Assembly (NCBI GenBank): GCA_000435835.1
Contig: FR883398.1
Location: 1 to 64,000, forward strand
Direction: 5' to 3'
Source: Clostridium sp. CAG:221
GTDB taxonomy: Bacteria; Bacillota; Clostridia; Clostridiales; Clostridiaceae
Length of the DNA stretch: 64,000 nt
The number at the start of each line of letters is the position of its first letter. Positions within the stretch are counted from its first letter, which is position 1. This document shows positions 35,887 to 43,977 of this stretch, one piece after another. Made by a program: the position numbers and the translations under genes. Under the pieces are notes generated by a model, which ran no database searches, was not told the DNA's origin, and saw nothing but the letters and a program-made list of their open reading frames with translations.

Positions 35887-36411
35887 ATGATAATTAGAAA
35901 AGAAGAACTTAAAGATAAGGAAGAAATATATAATTTAGTGAAAGAAGCCTTTAAAAATGCTGAGCATTCAGATGGGCAGGAACATAACCTTGTTAATAAG
36001 CTTAGAAACTCAGAAAGCTTTATTCCAGAATTAGCTTTAGTGGCAGAAGATAATGAAAAAATAGCAGCACATATTATGTATACAAAAGTTCATATTGTCA
36101 ATGGAGAAGAAAAATATGAATCACTTGCACTAGCTCCATTATCAGTATTGCCAGAATATCAAAATAAAGGTGTAGGAAGTCATCTTGTAAATACATCATT
36201 AAATATAGCAAGAGCATTGGGATATGAATCAGTGATAGTTTTAGGTAGTGAAAAATATTATCCTCGCTTTGGATTTGAAGAAGCAGCAAAGTATAAAATA
36301 ACTGCACCATTTGATGTACCAAGTGAAAATTTCATGGCATTAGAATTAAAGAAAAATGAACTTAAAGATATATGTGGAATGGTAAGCTATTGCAAAGAGT
36401 TTTTTGAATAA
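35887..36411 (+). CDS. GNAT family N-acetyltransferase (YhbS-like)
   Basis: 174 residues. The acetyl-CoA site is LSVLPEYQNKGVGSHLVNTSL (about 82-102), followed by VIVLGSEKYYPRFGFE, the YhbS-type end of the fold. AGGGAGG precedes ATG 35887. Substrate unknown. It marks the change from the defence island to ordinary accessory genes. Confidence 0.88.
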   Translation: MIIRKEELKDKEEIYNLVKEAFKNAEHSDGQEHNLVNKLRNSESFIPELALVAEDNEKIAAHIMYTKVHIVNGEEKYESLALAPLSVLPEYQNKGVGSHLVNTSLNIARALGYESVIVLGSEKYYPRFGFEEAAKYKITAPFDVPSENFMALELKKNELKDICGMVSYCKEFFE

Positions 36412-36455
36412 TAATATAAAATCATAAAAATTAAATCATGTTTAAATATATAATA

Positions 36456-36492
36456 AAAAGCTGATTTCTGTACTTTTCAGAAATCAGCTTTT
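36456..36492. terminator. Bidirectional terminator between convergent genes
   Basis: Perfect 15-base arms, 36456-36470 and 36478-36492, with A-run and T-run on the two sides. It serves the acetyltransferase and the convergent hydrolase. Confidence 0.9.
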
Positions 36493-36529
36493 AAACTTTT
36501 AGCTCTCTTAATTTTTCAACACTTTTGTA

Positions 36530-37270
36530 TTATTTAGAAATTTTATTTAATAAATCAATTGAAGCCTTGGAAGCTTGTTCTATTTGTTCATCAGCTGATA
36601 TTTCAGCAGGGTTATCTCCAGATTGCTCACCATAACTACCAAATTGAGCATGATTTCCACCAACTATTTCAACAAAAGTTGTAGAAGTTGGTAAAAGATC
36701 CTTAGCACCTTTAACTTTTTCTAAATTGGCTACACCATCTACAGAACCATAAATTGATGTAACAGCAATATCAGAATCTTTAAGCTCATCACCTTGTGGA
36801 TATGAAGCATATAGAATAAGACCTTCAATATCACTATTTTCACTGGCATATTTAGCAGCCATTACTCCACCTAGAGAATGTCCAGAAATTGCCCAGTTTT
36901 TAATATTAGGGAATTTTGATATTACTTCATTAGCTATATTGTAATCAAAAATAGCAAAGTTAAGTGGCATAGGAGTTATAATAACTTCATATCCAGCTTG
37001 AGCAATTTTGTTAGCAAGTGGTGCATAAGCTTCAGCCTCTACCTTAGCTCCAGGATATATTATTAATCCTGTTGTTGCAGTTACATTCTCAGGAGTAAAT
37101 GTTATAAAGTCATCTACAGTTACATCTACCAATTGAGAATCTTCCAAGTTATCCATAGCTATACTGTTTGGACTATAAGAACTCATAAAGAATGAGGCTA
37201 TGAATACTAAACCAACAATAATTAAGCCTAGTATCACAAAAGACAGTTTTTTTAATGTTTTATTTTTCAT
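36530..37270 (-). CDS. Membrane-anchored alpha/beta hydrolase
   Basis: 246 residues. One N-terminal membrane segment (LSFVILGLIIVGLVFIASFF) is followed by an extracytoplasmic alpha/beta hydrolase domain. The nucleophile elbow is GHSLGG near 129-134, the acid is probably in SIYGSVDG, and the histidine is in GGNHAQFGSYG. It is like the alpha/beta hydrolase_5 group found in Firmicutes. Substrate unknown; short esters or lipids are possible. Confidence 0.85.
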   Translation of the reverse strand: MKNKTLKKLSFVILGLIIVGLVFIASFFMSSYSPNSIAMDNLEDSQLVDVTVDDFITFTPENVTATTGLIIYPGAKVEAEAYAPLANKIAQAGYEVIITPMPLNFAIFDYNIANEVISKFPNIKNWAISGHSLGGVMAAKYASENSDIEGLILYASYPQGDELKDSDIAVTSIYGSVDGVANLEKVKGAKDLLPTSTTFVEIVGGNHAQFGSYGEQSGDNPAEISADEQIEQASKASIDLLNKISK

Positions 37271-37438
37271 TATATTATCACCTTAAGTTTTTTATTGAAT
37301 AAATATTGTATATTTCTAATTATATAATGTCAATAGCTTATCTTATATCAGTATGTTTAAGTACATATTGATTTTTTTATTTAAATGAATACATTTATAG
37401 TAAAATAAAATATATACATAAGAGGAGAAGATATTAAG

Positions 37439-38032
37439 ATGAATACTTTAGATTATTACAATAAAAATAGTGAAGAATATTTTAATTCAACTTTAAATGT
37501 TGATATGACTAATACATATAAGGAATTTTTAAAGTTAGTACCTGAAGGTGGAAAAATATTAGATTTAGGTTGTGGATCAGGTAGAGATAGTATGAATTTT
37601 ATGAAGCTAGGATATGAGGTAACAGCTGTAGATGGATCAAAAGAATTAGCAAAAAAGGCTTCAGCTTTATTGGGAAAGGAAGTAATAGCAAGCACTTTTG
37701 AAGAATTAGAATTAAAAGAAAAGTTCCATGGAATATGGGCCTGTGCATCATTACTTCATATAAAAAGGGAAGATTTAAAAACAGTATTAAATAATTTATA
37801 TAATAATTTAGAGGATAATGGAGTATTCTATATGTCCTTTAAATATGGAGAAAAAGAATATGTAGATGATAAAAACAGATATTTTAATTGTTTTACAGAT
37901 GAAAGTATAATTAGTTTTATAAATGAAAATACAAAGTATAATATTTTAGGTTTATATATAACAGAGGATAAATTAGGTAGAGTAAATGAAGTTAAATGGG
38001 TAAACTTAATATGTAATAAAAAAAGTGTTTGA
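37439..38032 (+). CDS. Class I SAM-dependent methyltransferase
   Basis: 197 residues. SAM-binding motif I is ILDLGCGSGRDSMNF (about 40-54), the acidic end of strand 2 is VTAVDGS, and motif IV is IWACASLLHI. TehB/UbiE-like in form; substrate not predictable. It is divergent from the hydrolase gene (168-base gap). Confidence 0.87.
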   Translation: MNTLDYYNKNSEEYFNSTLNVDMTNTYKEFLKLVPEGGKILDLGCGSGRDSMNFMKLGYEVTAVDGSKELAKKASALLGKEVIASTFEELELKEKFHGIWACASLLHIKREDLKTVLNNLYNNLEDNGVFYMSFKYGEKEYVDDKNRYFNCFTDESIISFINENTKYNILGLYITEDKLGRVNEVKWVNLICNKKSV

Positions 38033-38049
38033 TAATGAACACTTTTTTG
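38020..38049 (+). terminator. Terminator of the methyltransferase gene
   Basis: Inverted repeat AAGTGTT / AACACTT flanked by A- and T-runs; the stop codon lies in the loop. Confidence 0.75.
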
Positions 38050-38135
38050 TAAGTAAAATAGAAAAAAACAATGTAATAAAAAGTAAAATATGGTAAAATT
38101 AATTAGAAAGTGTATAAAAGAAAGTGGAGGAAAAA

Positions 38136-39560
38136 TTGAGAAAATTAGTTGTAGATTATGGACAAGCTTCTATAGCAATTAATAATGTTAATTCTTCATT
38201 AGAATATTTAAATGAAGAGTTAAGGCAAATTAAAAATGCAATTAGTGAAATAGAAGCTTTAAATGTGAGATACAGCAAGACAAATACCATATTAGATGAG
38301 TTATATGAACAAAAGAAAAAAGCAGAAGATGCTTACAATGAAATGGAAAAGTTTAGTGGTGATTTTAGTAAATTCATTAATAATGTAAAAACAACTGATA
38401 AGGAACTTGCTAAAAAGTTTACTTCAGATGTAAAAACATATTGTAAGAAAAATAATATAGAAATTACATCTGCTATTGATGAATTATTAGATAATATTCA
38501 AAAAGGTCTTGATATTGCAGGATGGCTACCAATAATAGGAGAGCCAGCTGATACACTTAATTTTTTAATTTCATTATGTAGGGGAAATTACTTAGAAGCA
38601 GCAATATGTTTGTTAGCAATATTACCTTTAGGAGATATGCTTAAATCATTAAAGTATGCAGACAGTGCTAAAGGAATTCTTAAATACGGTGATGAATGCT
38701 TAAGTAAGGTAAATTCAGTAGCTAAAATTACTGCAGAGAAGTTAAGTAAACAGATAAGTAAGGTAATTAAAAGCGGAAAGTTTGATAATATTATTTCTGT
38801 AATAGATTGTGGTAAAGATAGTATTGTAAAATTAAAAGATGGTACAATAACTTTAATAAATGATATATTACCACACAATAAACTAGAATTATGTTTAGAA
38901 ACAGGTAGCTTTAGCAAATTAGATGATGTTGTTTCAAAAGCAAGAGTAAACTTCATAGAAACTGTTGAAAATACAAGTAAGAACCTGTCTAAAAAGGTTT
39001 CTGATAAATTTAGGCGATTTTATGATGAAGATAGTGTTATAGAGTGGGGGCAAGAGTTTGAAGATTGGTCGTTTGATCTTTTAGATGAAGAAGCAGATGC
39101 CATTACTTGCTATACAGAAAATAAATATTATAAAAATATTAATTCAGTTTTAAGAGGACTTGAGAAGGAGTTTCATGTAGGAAATGCTGAAATAGTAGAA
39201 AATATTAGTAAGGCCTTAAATAAATGTGAGTTACCAGAAGATATAATAGTTCATAGAATTACTAGTCAAACTATATTAGGTGATATTAAAAGTTTACCGC
39301 TTGAAGATATGGTTGATAATATTATTAAAGAGAAGGCATTTATGAGTACATCTTTATTGGAAAAAAGTACTTTTACTGGTAATCTAAAATTGATTATTGA
39401 AGCACCAAAGGGCTCAACAGCAGCATATATTGCAGATTTAAGTAGATGTTTTACTGAATATGAAGTGCTATTTGATAAAGGGCAAGAAATGATGATAAAA
39501 AGTGCCACTCAATTGGATAATGGTCAGTTAGAATTAGTGGTTAGGATATTAAATAAATAA
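38136..39560 (+). CDS. ADP-ribosyltransferase toxin with polymorphic-toxin-like layout
   Basis: 474 residues. TTG 38136 is chosen because GGAGG ends five bases before it; an in-frame GTG at 38124 would overlap that site. The N-terminal 110 residues are coiled-coil, WXG/LXG-like in look. The middle (about 130-185) has the hydrophobic pair GWLPIIGEPADTLNFL and YLEAAICLLAILPLGD, typical of pre-toxin regions in polymorphic toxins. The C-terminal ART domain has the R-S-E set: Arg374 in VHRIT, S404-T-S406 in FMSTSL, and the E441-x-E443 pair in TEYEVLF. ExE toxins of this type modify arginine in known cases (C2, iota, Tre1). The next gene encodes an ADP-ribosylglycohydrolase 13 bases on, fitting immunity. 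No signal peptide; export through a type VII system is possible but not shown. Confidence 0.82.
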   Translation: MRKLVVDYGQASIAINNVNSSLEYLNEELRQIKNAISEIEALNVRYSKTNTILDELYEQKKKAEDAYNEMEKFSGDFSKFINNVKTTDKELAKKFTSDVKTYCKKNNIEITSAIDELLDNIQKGLDIAGWLPIIGEPADTLNFLISLCRGNYLEAAICLLAILPLGDMLKSLKYADSAKGILKYGDECLSKVNSVAKITAEKLSKQISKVIKSGKFDNIISVIDCGKDSIVKLKDGTITLINDILPHNKLELCLETGSFSKLDDVVSKARVNFIETVENTSKNLSKKVSDKFRRFYDEDSVIEWGQEFEDWSFDLLDEEADAITCYTENKYYKNINSVLRGLEKEFHVGNAEIVENISKALNKCELPEDIIVHRITSQTILGDIKSLPLEDMVDNIIKEKAFMSTSLLEKSTFTGNLKLIIEAPKGSTAAYIADLSRCFTEYEVLFDKGQEMMIKSATQLDNGQLELVVRILNK

Positions 39561-39573
39561 GAAGGAGAATAAA

Positions 39574-40677
39574 ATGTTTGAGAGATGGGGATTAGATGAA
39601 GGTGAATTTGTTATAAAACAAGTAATATGCAAATCTTGCGTATATAGGGATGCTAATGATGTATTGCTTTGTAGTAAATATGAAGATGAAATTCCCAGTA
39701 AAATACTTTTAGGAAATGAAGAATGTAAATTCTTTAAAGTAAAAAAGAATGTAGTACTTGATGGAATCATGGGATTAGCTGTAGGTGATGCATTGGGAGT
39801 ACCAGTGGAATTTGAATCAAGAGAAAATCTAAGAAATAATCCTGTTAAAGGAATGATGGGATATGGGACTTATAATCAACCAGAAGGAACTTGGTCAGAT
39901 GATACAAGTTTAACATTATGTTTATTAGAAGCTTTAATAGAAAGAGAATATAAAGTTACTAGTTTGGCTAATAAATTTGTTAAATGGTATGAAAAATCAG
40001 AATATACAGCTACAGGAAAGATGTTTGATATTGGAAGGTCTACATATGATGCTATTAATAGAATTATAAGTGGAATTAATCCAGTAGATGCAGGTGGAAA
40101 ATCAGAGCATGATAATGGAAATGGATCGTTAATGAGAATATTACCATTGGCATTTTACTTAAAAGATGAAGAAGATATAGAAAAAAGAGTTGAAAAAATA
40201 TATGAAGTATCATCAATTACTCATGGTCATATGAGATCAAAAATTGCTTGTCATTTTTATATTGAAATGGCTATAAGATTAATAAAAGGAAAGAGTTTAA
40301 AAGATTCATATTTAGATGCAGTAGGTATTATACAAGAATATTATAAGGATGAAGAAGAATTAAAATACTTTAATAGAGTATTATCAGGAGATATTTATAA
40401 ATTAGATGAAAGTGAGATAAAATCTTCAGGATATGTAATAGATACATTAGAAGCTGCATTATGGTGTGTATTAACAACAAATTCATATAAAGAAGCTGTT
40501 CTTAAGGCTGTAAATTTAGGTCAAGATACTGATACAGTAGGTGCAGTAACAGGAGGACTTGTTGGTATATATTATGGTATGGATCAAATACCAAATGAAT
40601 GGATAGAGGCAATAAAAAATAAGAAATTAATAAATAATTTATCACAAAGTTTATATAACAAAATGTATAGAAGTTAA
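39574..40677 (+). CDS. ADP-ribosylglycohydrolase, probable immunity protein
   Basis: 367 residues, AAGGAG before ATG 39574. The N-terminal 50 residues hold C-x2-C...C...C (VICKSCVY, LCSKY, EECKFF), likely a zinc site. The ARH/DraG fold follows: DGIMGLAVGDALGVPVEFE, GTWSDDTSLTL, DNGNGSLMRILPLAF and GQDTDTVGAVTGGL, giving the Asp/Thr residues that bind the two Mg ions. ARH enzymes remove ADP-ribose from arginine and other residues. Following an ART toxin by 13 bases, it most likely reverses the toxin's action in the producing cell. Confidence 0.88.
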   Translation: MFERWGLDEGEFVIKQVICKSCVYRDANDVLLCSKYEDEIPSKILLGNEECKFFKVKKNVVLDGIMGLAVGDALGVPVEFESRENLRNNPVKGMMGYGTYNQPEGTWSDDTSLTLCLLEALIEREYKVTSLANKFVKWYEKSEYTATGKMFDIGRSTYDAINRIISGINPVDAGGKSEHDNGNGSLMRILPLAFYLKDEEDIEKRVEKIYEVSSITHGHMRSKIACHFYIEMAIRLIKGKSLKDSYLDAVGIIQEYYKDEEELKYFNRVLSGDIYKLDESEIKSSGYVIDTLEAALWCVLTTNSYKEAVLKAVNLGQDTDTVGAVTGGLVGIYYGMDQIPNEWIEAIKNKKLINNLSQSLYNKMYRS

Positions 40678-40731
40678 TTTAAAAGTAATAGTAGTACCTA
40701 AGATGTTAATAACAATATATAGCTAAGTAAT

Positions 40732-40764
40732 AAGGAGTATGATAGATATTCATAGTCCTTTTTA
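40732..40764 (+). terminator. Terminator after the ART/ARH pair
   Basis: Arms AGGAGTATGA / TCATAGTCCT with one central mismatch and a five-T tail. Confidence 0.65.
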
Positions 40765-41000
40765 TTATATGGTGAGATAAAAATGAATTATATTAGCAAA
40801 AGAAAAAGGAATAGCACTCATATGATGAAATACAGGAGTTTAATGAAAAGTTTAGTAAAAAGAAGATAACCAGAAAAAATAGAAGTATGCTAAGAAGTGG
40901 AATTATTAAGAAAATTTGGAAAGTTACACATTCCAATTTATGTAAAATGGTTGTATAATAAAACGTAAGGGGGATATTGAAGGAGGATGGAGATTATAGT
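40765..41000 (+). other. Intergenic region without an intact gene
   Basis: Contains short broken frames (for example FNEKFSKKKITRKNRSML near 40830-40890) of unknown origin, a TTGGAA/TTCCAA dyad at 40916-40936 and a -10-like TATAAT at 40954-40959 that could drive the PTS operon. No clear -35 box. Confidence 0.3.
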
Positions 41001-41127
41001 GACGAAATTACCAGACAATTTTCTTTTGGAAGGAGCAGTAGCTACTCATCAATTAGAAGGTGGTAAATAAGGCACAGTACATTATGATAAAAAGGTTATT
41101 AAAACAAATGTTAAAGCTTTAGATTAA
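41001..41127 (+). pseudogene. Remnant of a GH1 6-phospho-beta-glucosidase gene
   Basis: After a GGAGG site near 40983, the frame reads VTKLPDNFLLEGAVATHQLE and then GGK and a stop. This is the N-terminal signature of 6-phospho-beta-glucosidases (LP-x-DFLWGGAVAAHQLEGG), with the usual WGG replaced by LEG. A short read-through (GTVHYDKKVIKTNVKALD) follows before the PTS genes. The enzyme that would use the PTS product has been deleted here. Confidence 0.6.
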
Positions 41128-41171
41128 AGTGATTATAAATAAAATTAATATATGAAAATGGAGTGAGTTGA

Positions 41172-41489
41172 ATGAAAAAAGTATTAATAATTTGTGCAGC
41201 AGGAATGTCATCATCTTTAATGGCTAAGAAGACAACAGAATTTTTAAATGGTAAAGGACATGATATTACAGTAGATGCTGTATCAGCAACAGAAGGAAAT
41301 AAAATGATAGAATCTAGCGATTTTGATTTGTTTTTAGTAAGCCCTCAAACAAGAATGTATTATGATAAGTTTGCAGAATTAGGTAATAAGGTTAATAAAT
41401 CTGTGTTAAATATTCCACCACAAGCATATGTTCCAATACCAACAGGAATAGCAAATATGGCTAAGTTAATATTACAAAATGTAAAATAG
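41172..41489 (+). CDS. celA: PTS lactose/cellobiose-type IIB component
   Basis: 105 residues, standard size. The phosphocysteine is Cys8 in LIICAAGMSSSLMAKK; the C-terminal part NIPPQAYVPIPTGIANMA fits the family. It transfers phosphate from IIA to the sugar bound by IIC. First intact gene of the PTS operon; 39 bases to the next. Confidence 0.92.
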   Translation: MKKVLIICAAGMSSSLMAKKTTEFLNGKGHDITVDAVSATEGNKMIESSDFDLFLVSPQTRMYYDKFAELGNKVNKSVLNIPPQAYVPIPTGIANMAKLILQNVK

Positions 41490-41528
41490 AATATGGTTTT
41501 AATTTAGTTAATAAAAGGAGCAATTTAT

Positions 41529-41867
41529 ATGAACAAAGAGAATTTACTAGTAGTTTCATTTGACATAATATTACACAGTGGAAATGCTAGAACTATGTTA
41601 CATGAAGCTTTTGAGTTAATGCGTGAAGGTGAGTTTTTAGAAGCAGAGAAGAAATTAGATGATGCTAATAATGAACTTATGGAAGCTCATAAGGCACAAA
41701 CAAGCTTATTACAAGATTATGTTAATGGTGAAGAAATAGTAATGGAAGTTATTATTGTACATGCAGAGGATCATTTAATGACTACCATGGTACTAAGAGA
41801 AATGGCTGTTGAAATGTTACATGTATATAGAGAGATGTCTGAATTAAGAAAGTTAAGGGAATCTTAA
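41529..41867 (+). CDS. celC: PTS lactose/cellobiose-type IIA component
   Basis: 112 residues, AAAAGGAG before ATG. All-helical IIA of the lactose/cellobiose family: FDIILHSGNARTMLHEAF and the active histidine in IVHAEDHLMTT near 79-82. It receives phosphate from HPr. Confidence 0.92.
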   Translation: MNKENLLVVSFDIILHSGNARTMLHEAFELMREGEFLEAEKKLDDANNELMEAHKAQTSLLQDYVNGEEIVMEVIIVHAEDHLMTTMVLREMAVEMLHVYREMSELRKLRES

Positions 41868-41868
41868 A

Positions 41869-42378
41869 ATGAATAGTACAAGCAAGAAAAAACTTCAAAA
41901 AAGTCGTGAAGAAACAAGCTTAAAAACAATGTATTTTAATCGATTTTTATTAATTCGTTATATTACAGCAATTTTATTTTTTTCTAATTTATATTGGTTT
42001 TCGGCATTATTAATAAGTAATAAAGTAGCGACAGTTGTTCCAGGTGGAATGCTAATTTGTATGTCTGTAGTCGCTTTAGAGCAATTTACATTTTTTAATG
42101 CGCCTACTGATAATGCAAAAAAGAGCATAATATCATATAAAATAGCTTTAATCATAAATGCAATTCTTATGGTAGCTGTGATTTCACCACTATTTAGTCA
42201 GTTATTTCCATTCTTAATAAATAATATGAAATCTAAAATGCTTATTTTAAGTATCATTACTATTGGAATAATATTATGCAGCATTTGTTTAGAACGTTTA
42301 CAAAAAATTAAAGACCGTAAAGATAAACAATATAAGTATGCTAAACAATTTGAAAAGACAATTAGGGTAAGAATATAG
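41869..42378 (+). CDS. Small membrane protein of the PTS operon
   Basis: 169 residues with four predicted membrane segments (near 30-50, 55-75, 92-112, 118-142) and basic ends. It starts one base after the IIA stop, so it belongs to the operon, but it is not a known PTS component. Its arginine codons are largely CGT/CGA, unlike most of the window. No function can be named. Confidence 0.65.
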   Translation: MNSTSKKKLQKSREETSLKTMYFNRFLLIRYITAILFFSNLYWFSALLISNKVATVVPGGMLICMSVVALEQFTFFNAPTDNAKKSIISYKIALIINAILMVAVISPLFSQLFPFLINNMKSKMLILSIITIGIILCSICLERLQKIKDRKDKQYKYAKQFEKTIRVRI

Positions 42379-42417
42379 AATTCTAATTGAAGTATAGTGG
42401 GAAAGGAGAGAATATCT

Positions 42418-43803
42418 ATGGAAAACACAAATAAGGGGTTTCAATTTTTAGAGAAATATTTAATGGGACCTATGGGTAAGATATCACAATATCGTATTGT
42501 ACGTGCTGTTATGGCAGCTGGTATGGCATCTATACCTTTTACAATTGTAGGTTCTATGTTTTTGGTATTAAATATACTTCCACAAACAATGCCTTTTTTA
42601 GAAGGATTCTTTAATAATACATTCTTCCGTATAAGTGATTTGTATATGTTAGCTAATAAGGCTACTATGGGAGTTTTAGCTTTATATTTCTGTATTGTTA
42701 TTGGTTATGAATATACAAAGATTTTTGCTGATGAAGAGGAACTTAATCTAAATCCTCTAAATGGAGGTCTCCTTTCAGTATTTGCTTTCTTTATGACACT
42801 TCCAGAATTAGTGTTATCAGATGGGAAAATTACATTAATTAATGAAATAACTGAAGGTACTAATATTATTAATGGATGGAATATTGGTTCAGATGGTGTA
42901 AGTCGTTTAGGTACTACTGGAATATTTACTGCAATTATTATGGCTGTTGTGGCAGTGCAAATTTATCGTTTCTGTGTTAAACATAAATTAATTATAAAAA
43001 TGCCTGAATCAGTTCCAGAAGGAGTATCTCGTTCATTTACTGCTTTAATTCCAGCTTTCCTTGTAGCTTTTGTTGTATTAGTAATTAATGGTGCATTTAT
43101 TGCATTAGGTACTGATATTTTCAAAGTAATAGCTGTTCCTTTTAAATTTGTAAGTAATTTAACTAATAGCTGGCTTGGAATTATTGTAATCTACTTATTA
43201 ATATCTGCTTTATGGATTGTAGGTATCCATGGTGCAAATATTATAGGTGCTTTCTTAACTCCAATTGTTTTATCTAATATGCAACTTAATATTCAAGGTG
43301 CTAATATTCCTTTTGCTGGTGAGTTCCAAAATTCATTTGTTATTATGGGAGGTTCAGGTGCAACTTTAGGTTTAACAATTTTTATAGCATTTTTAGCTAG
43401 ATCAGAACAATTGAAAGTATTAGGACGAGCTGGTATTGTACCTTCAATTTTCAACATTAATGAGCCAATTATTTTTGGTTTACCAATAATATACAACCCA
43501 TACCTTGCAATTCCATTTTTCTTAGCACCAATGGTTTGTGCATCAACAGCTTACTGGGCAATTAAGTTACAATTAGTAAGTCCAATTATTGCACAAGTAC
43601 CTTGGCCATCACCAATAGGAATTGGAGCATTTATTGGAACAGCAGGAGATGTGAGAGCATTATTATTAGCATTAATAAATGGAGTTATTGCATTTTTAAT
43701 TTACTTCCCATTTATAAAAATGTATGATAAAAAGTTGCTTAAAGAAGAATCTAGTTTAAACAGTGATTTAGATGAAGAATTAGAACCAAGCTTAGATCAT
43801 TAA
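42418..43803 (+). CDS. celB: PTS lactose/cellobiose-type IIC permease
   Basis: 461 residues from ATG 42418; the GGAAAGGAG site makes this start better than the in-frame GTG 42397. The membrane permease has about ten hydrophobic segments. Family landmarks are VRAVMAAGMASIPFTIVGS, IVGIHGANIIGAFLTP, and FNINEPIIFGLPIIYNPYLA, the IIC substrate site. It imports and phosphorylates a beta-diglucoside such as cellobiose; sugar specificity is inferred. Rich in CGT arginine codons. Confidence 0.92.
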   Translation: MENTNKGFQFLEKYLMGPMGKISQYRIVRAVMAAGMASIPFTIVGSMFLVLNILPQTMPFLEGFFNNTFFRISDLYMLANKATMGVLALYFCIVIGYEYTKIFADEEELNLNPLNGGLLSVFAFFMTLPELVLSDGKITLINEITEGTNIINGWNIGSDGVSRLGTTGIFTAIIMAVVAVQIYRFCVKHKLIIKMPESVPEGVSRSFTALIPAFLVAFVVLVINGAFIALGTDIFKVIAVPFKFVSNLTNSWLGIIVIYLLISALWIVGIHGANIIGAFLTPIVLSNMQLNIQGANIPFAGEFQNSFVIMGGSGATLGLTIFIAFLARSEQLKVLGRAGIVPSIFNINEPIIFGLPIIYNPYLAIPFFLAPMVCASTAYWAIKLQLVSPIIAQVPWPSPIGIGAFIGTAGDVRALLLALINGVIAFLIYFPFIKMYDKKLLKEESSLNSDLDEELEPSLDH

Positions 43804-43814
43804 TTAAATATAAT

Positions 43815-43852
43815 AAAGTGCCTGTCAAATTATTTAGCAGGCACTTTTTTGT
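43815..43852 (+). terminator. Terminator of the PTS operon
   Basis: Perfect ten-base arms (43815-43824 / 43838-43847) and a six-T tail. Confidence 0.85.
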
Positions 43853-43895
43853 GTCTAGCATATAGGTAACTTACAAGATTGAAGTATAAAAAGTA

Positions 43896-43926
43896 TTGAC
43901 TTGGAGTTTACTCTAACATATATACT
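43896..43926 (+). promoter_or_regulatory. MerR-type promoter with 19-base spacer
   Basis: TTGACT at 43896-43901 and TATACT at 43921-43926 are separated by exactly 19 bases, the over-long spacing of MerR-controlled promoters. The spacer holds the imperfect dyad TTGGAGT-TT-ACTCTAA (six of seven pairs), which resembles known MerR-family operators. No merR gene is in the window. Confidence 0.7.
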
Positions 43927-43977
43927 AATAAAGAATAGGAATATAAGCTTAAAATATATTTAGGAGGTATTTGTTAT

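Noticed and set aside
37439..38032. Methyltransferase as a DNA-modification gene of the island
   Set aside because: It lacks DNA methylase motifs such as DPPY/NPPY or PCQ and resembles small-molecule methyltransferases.
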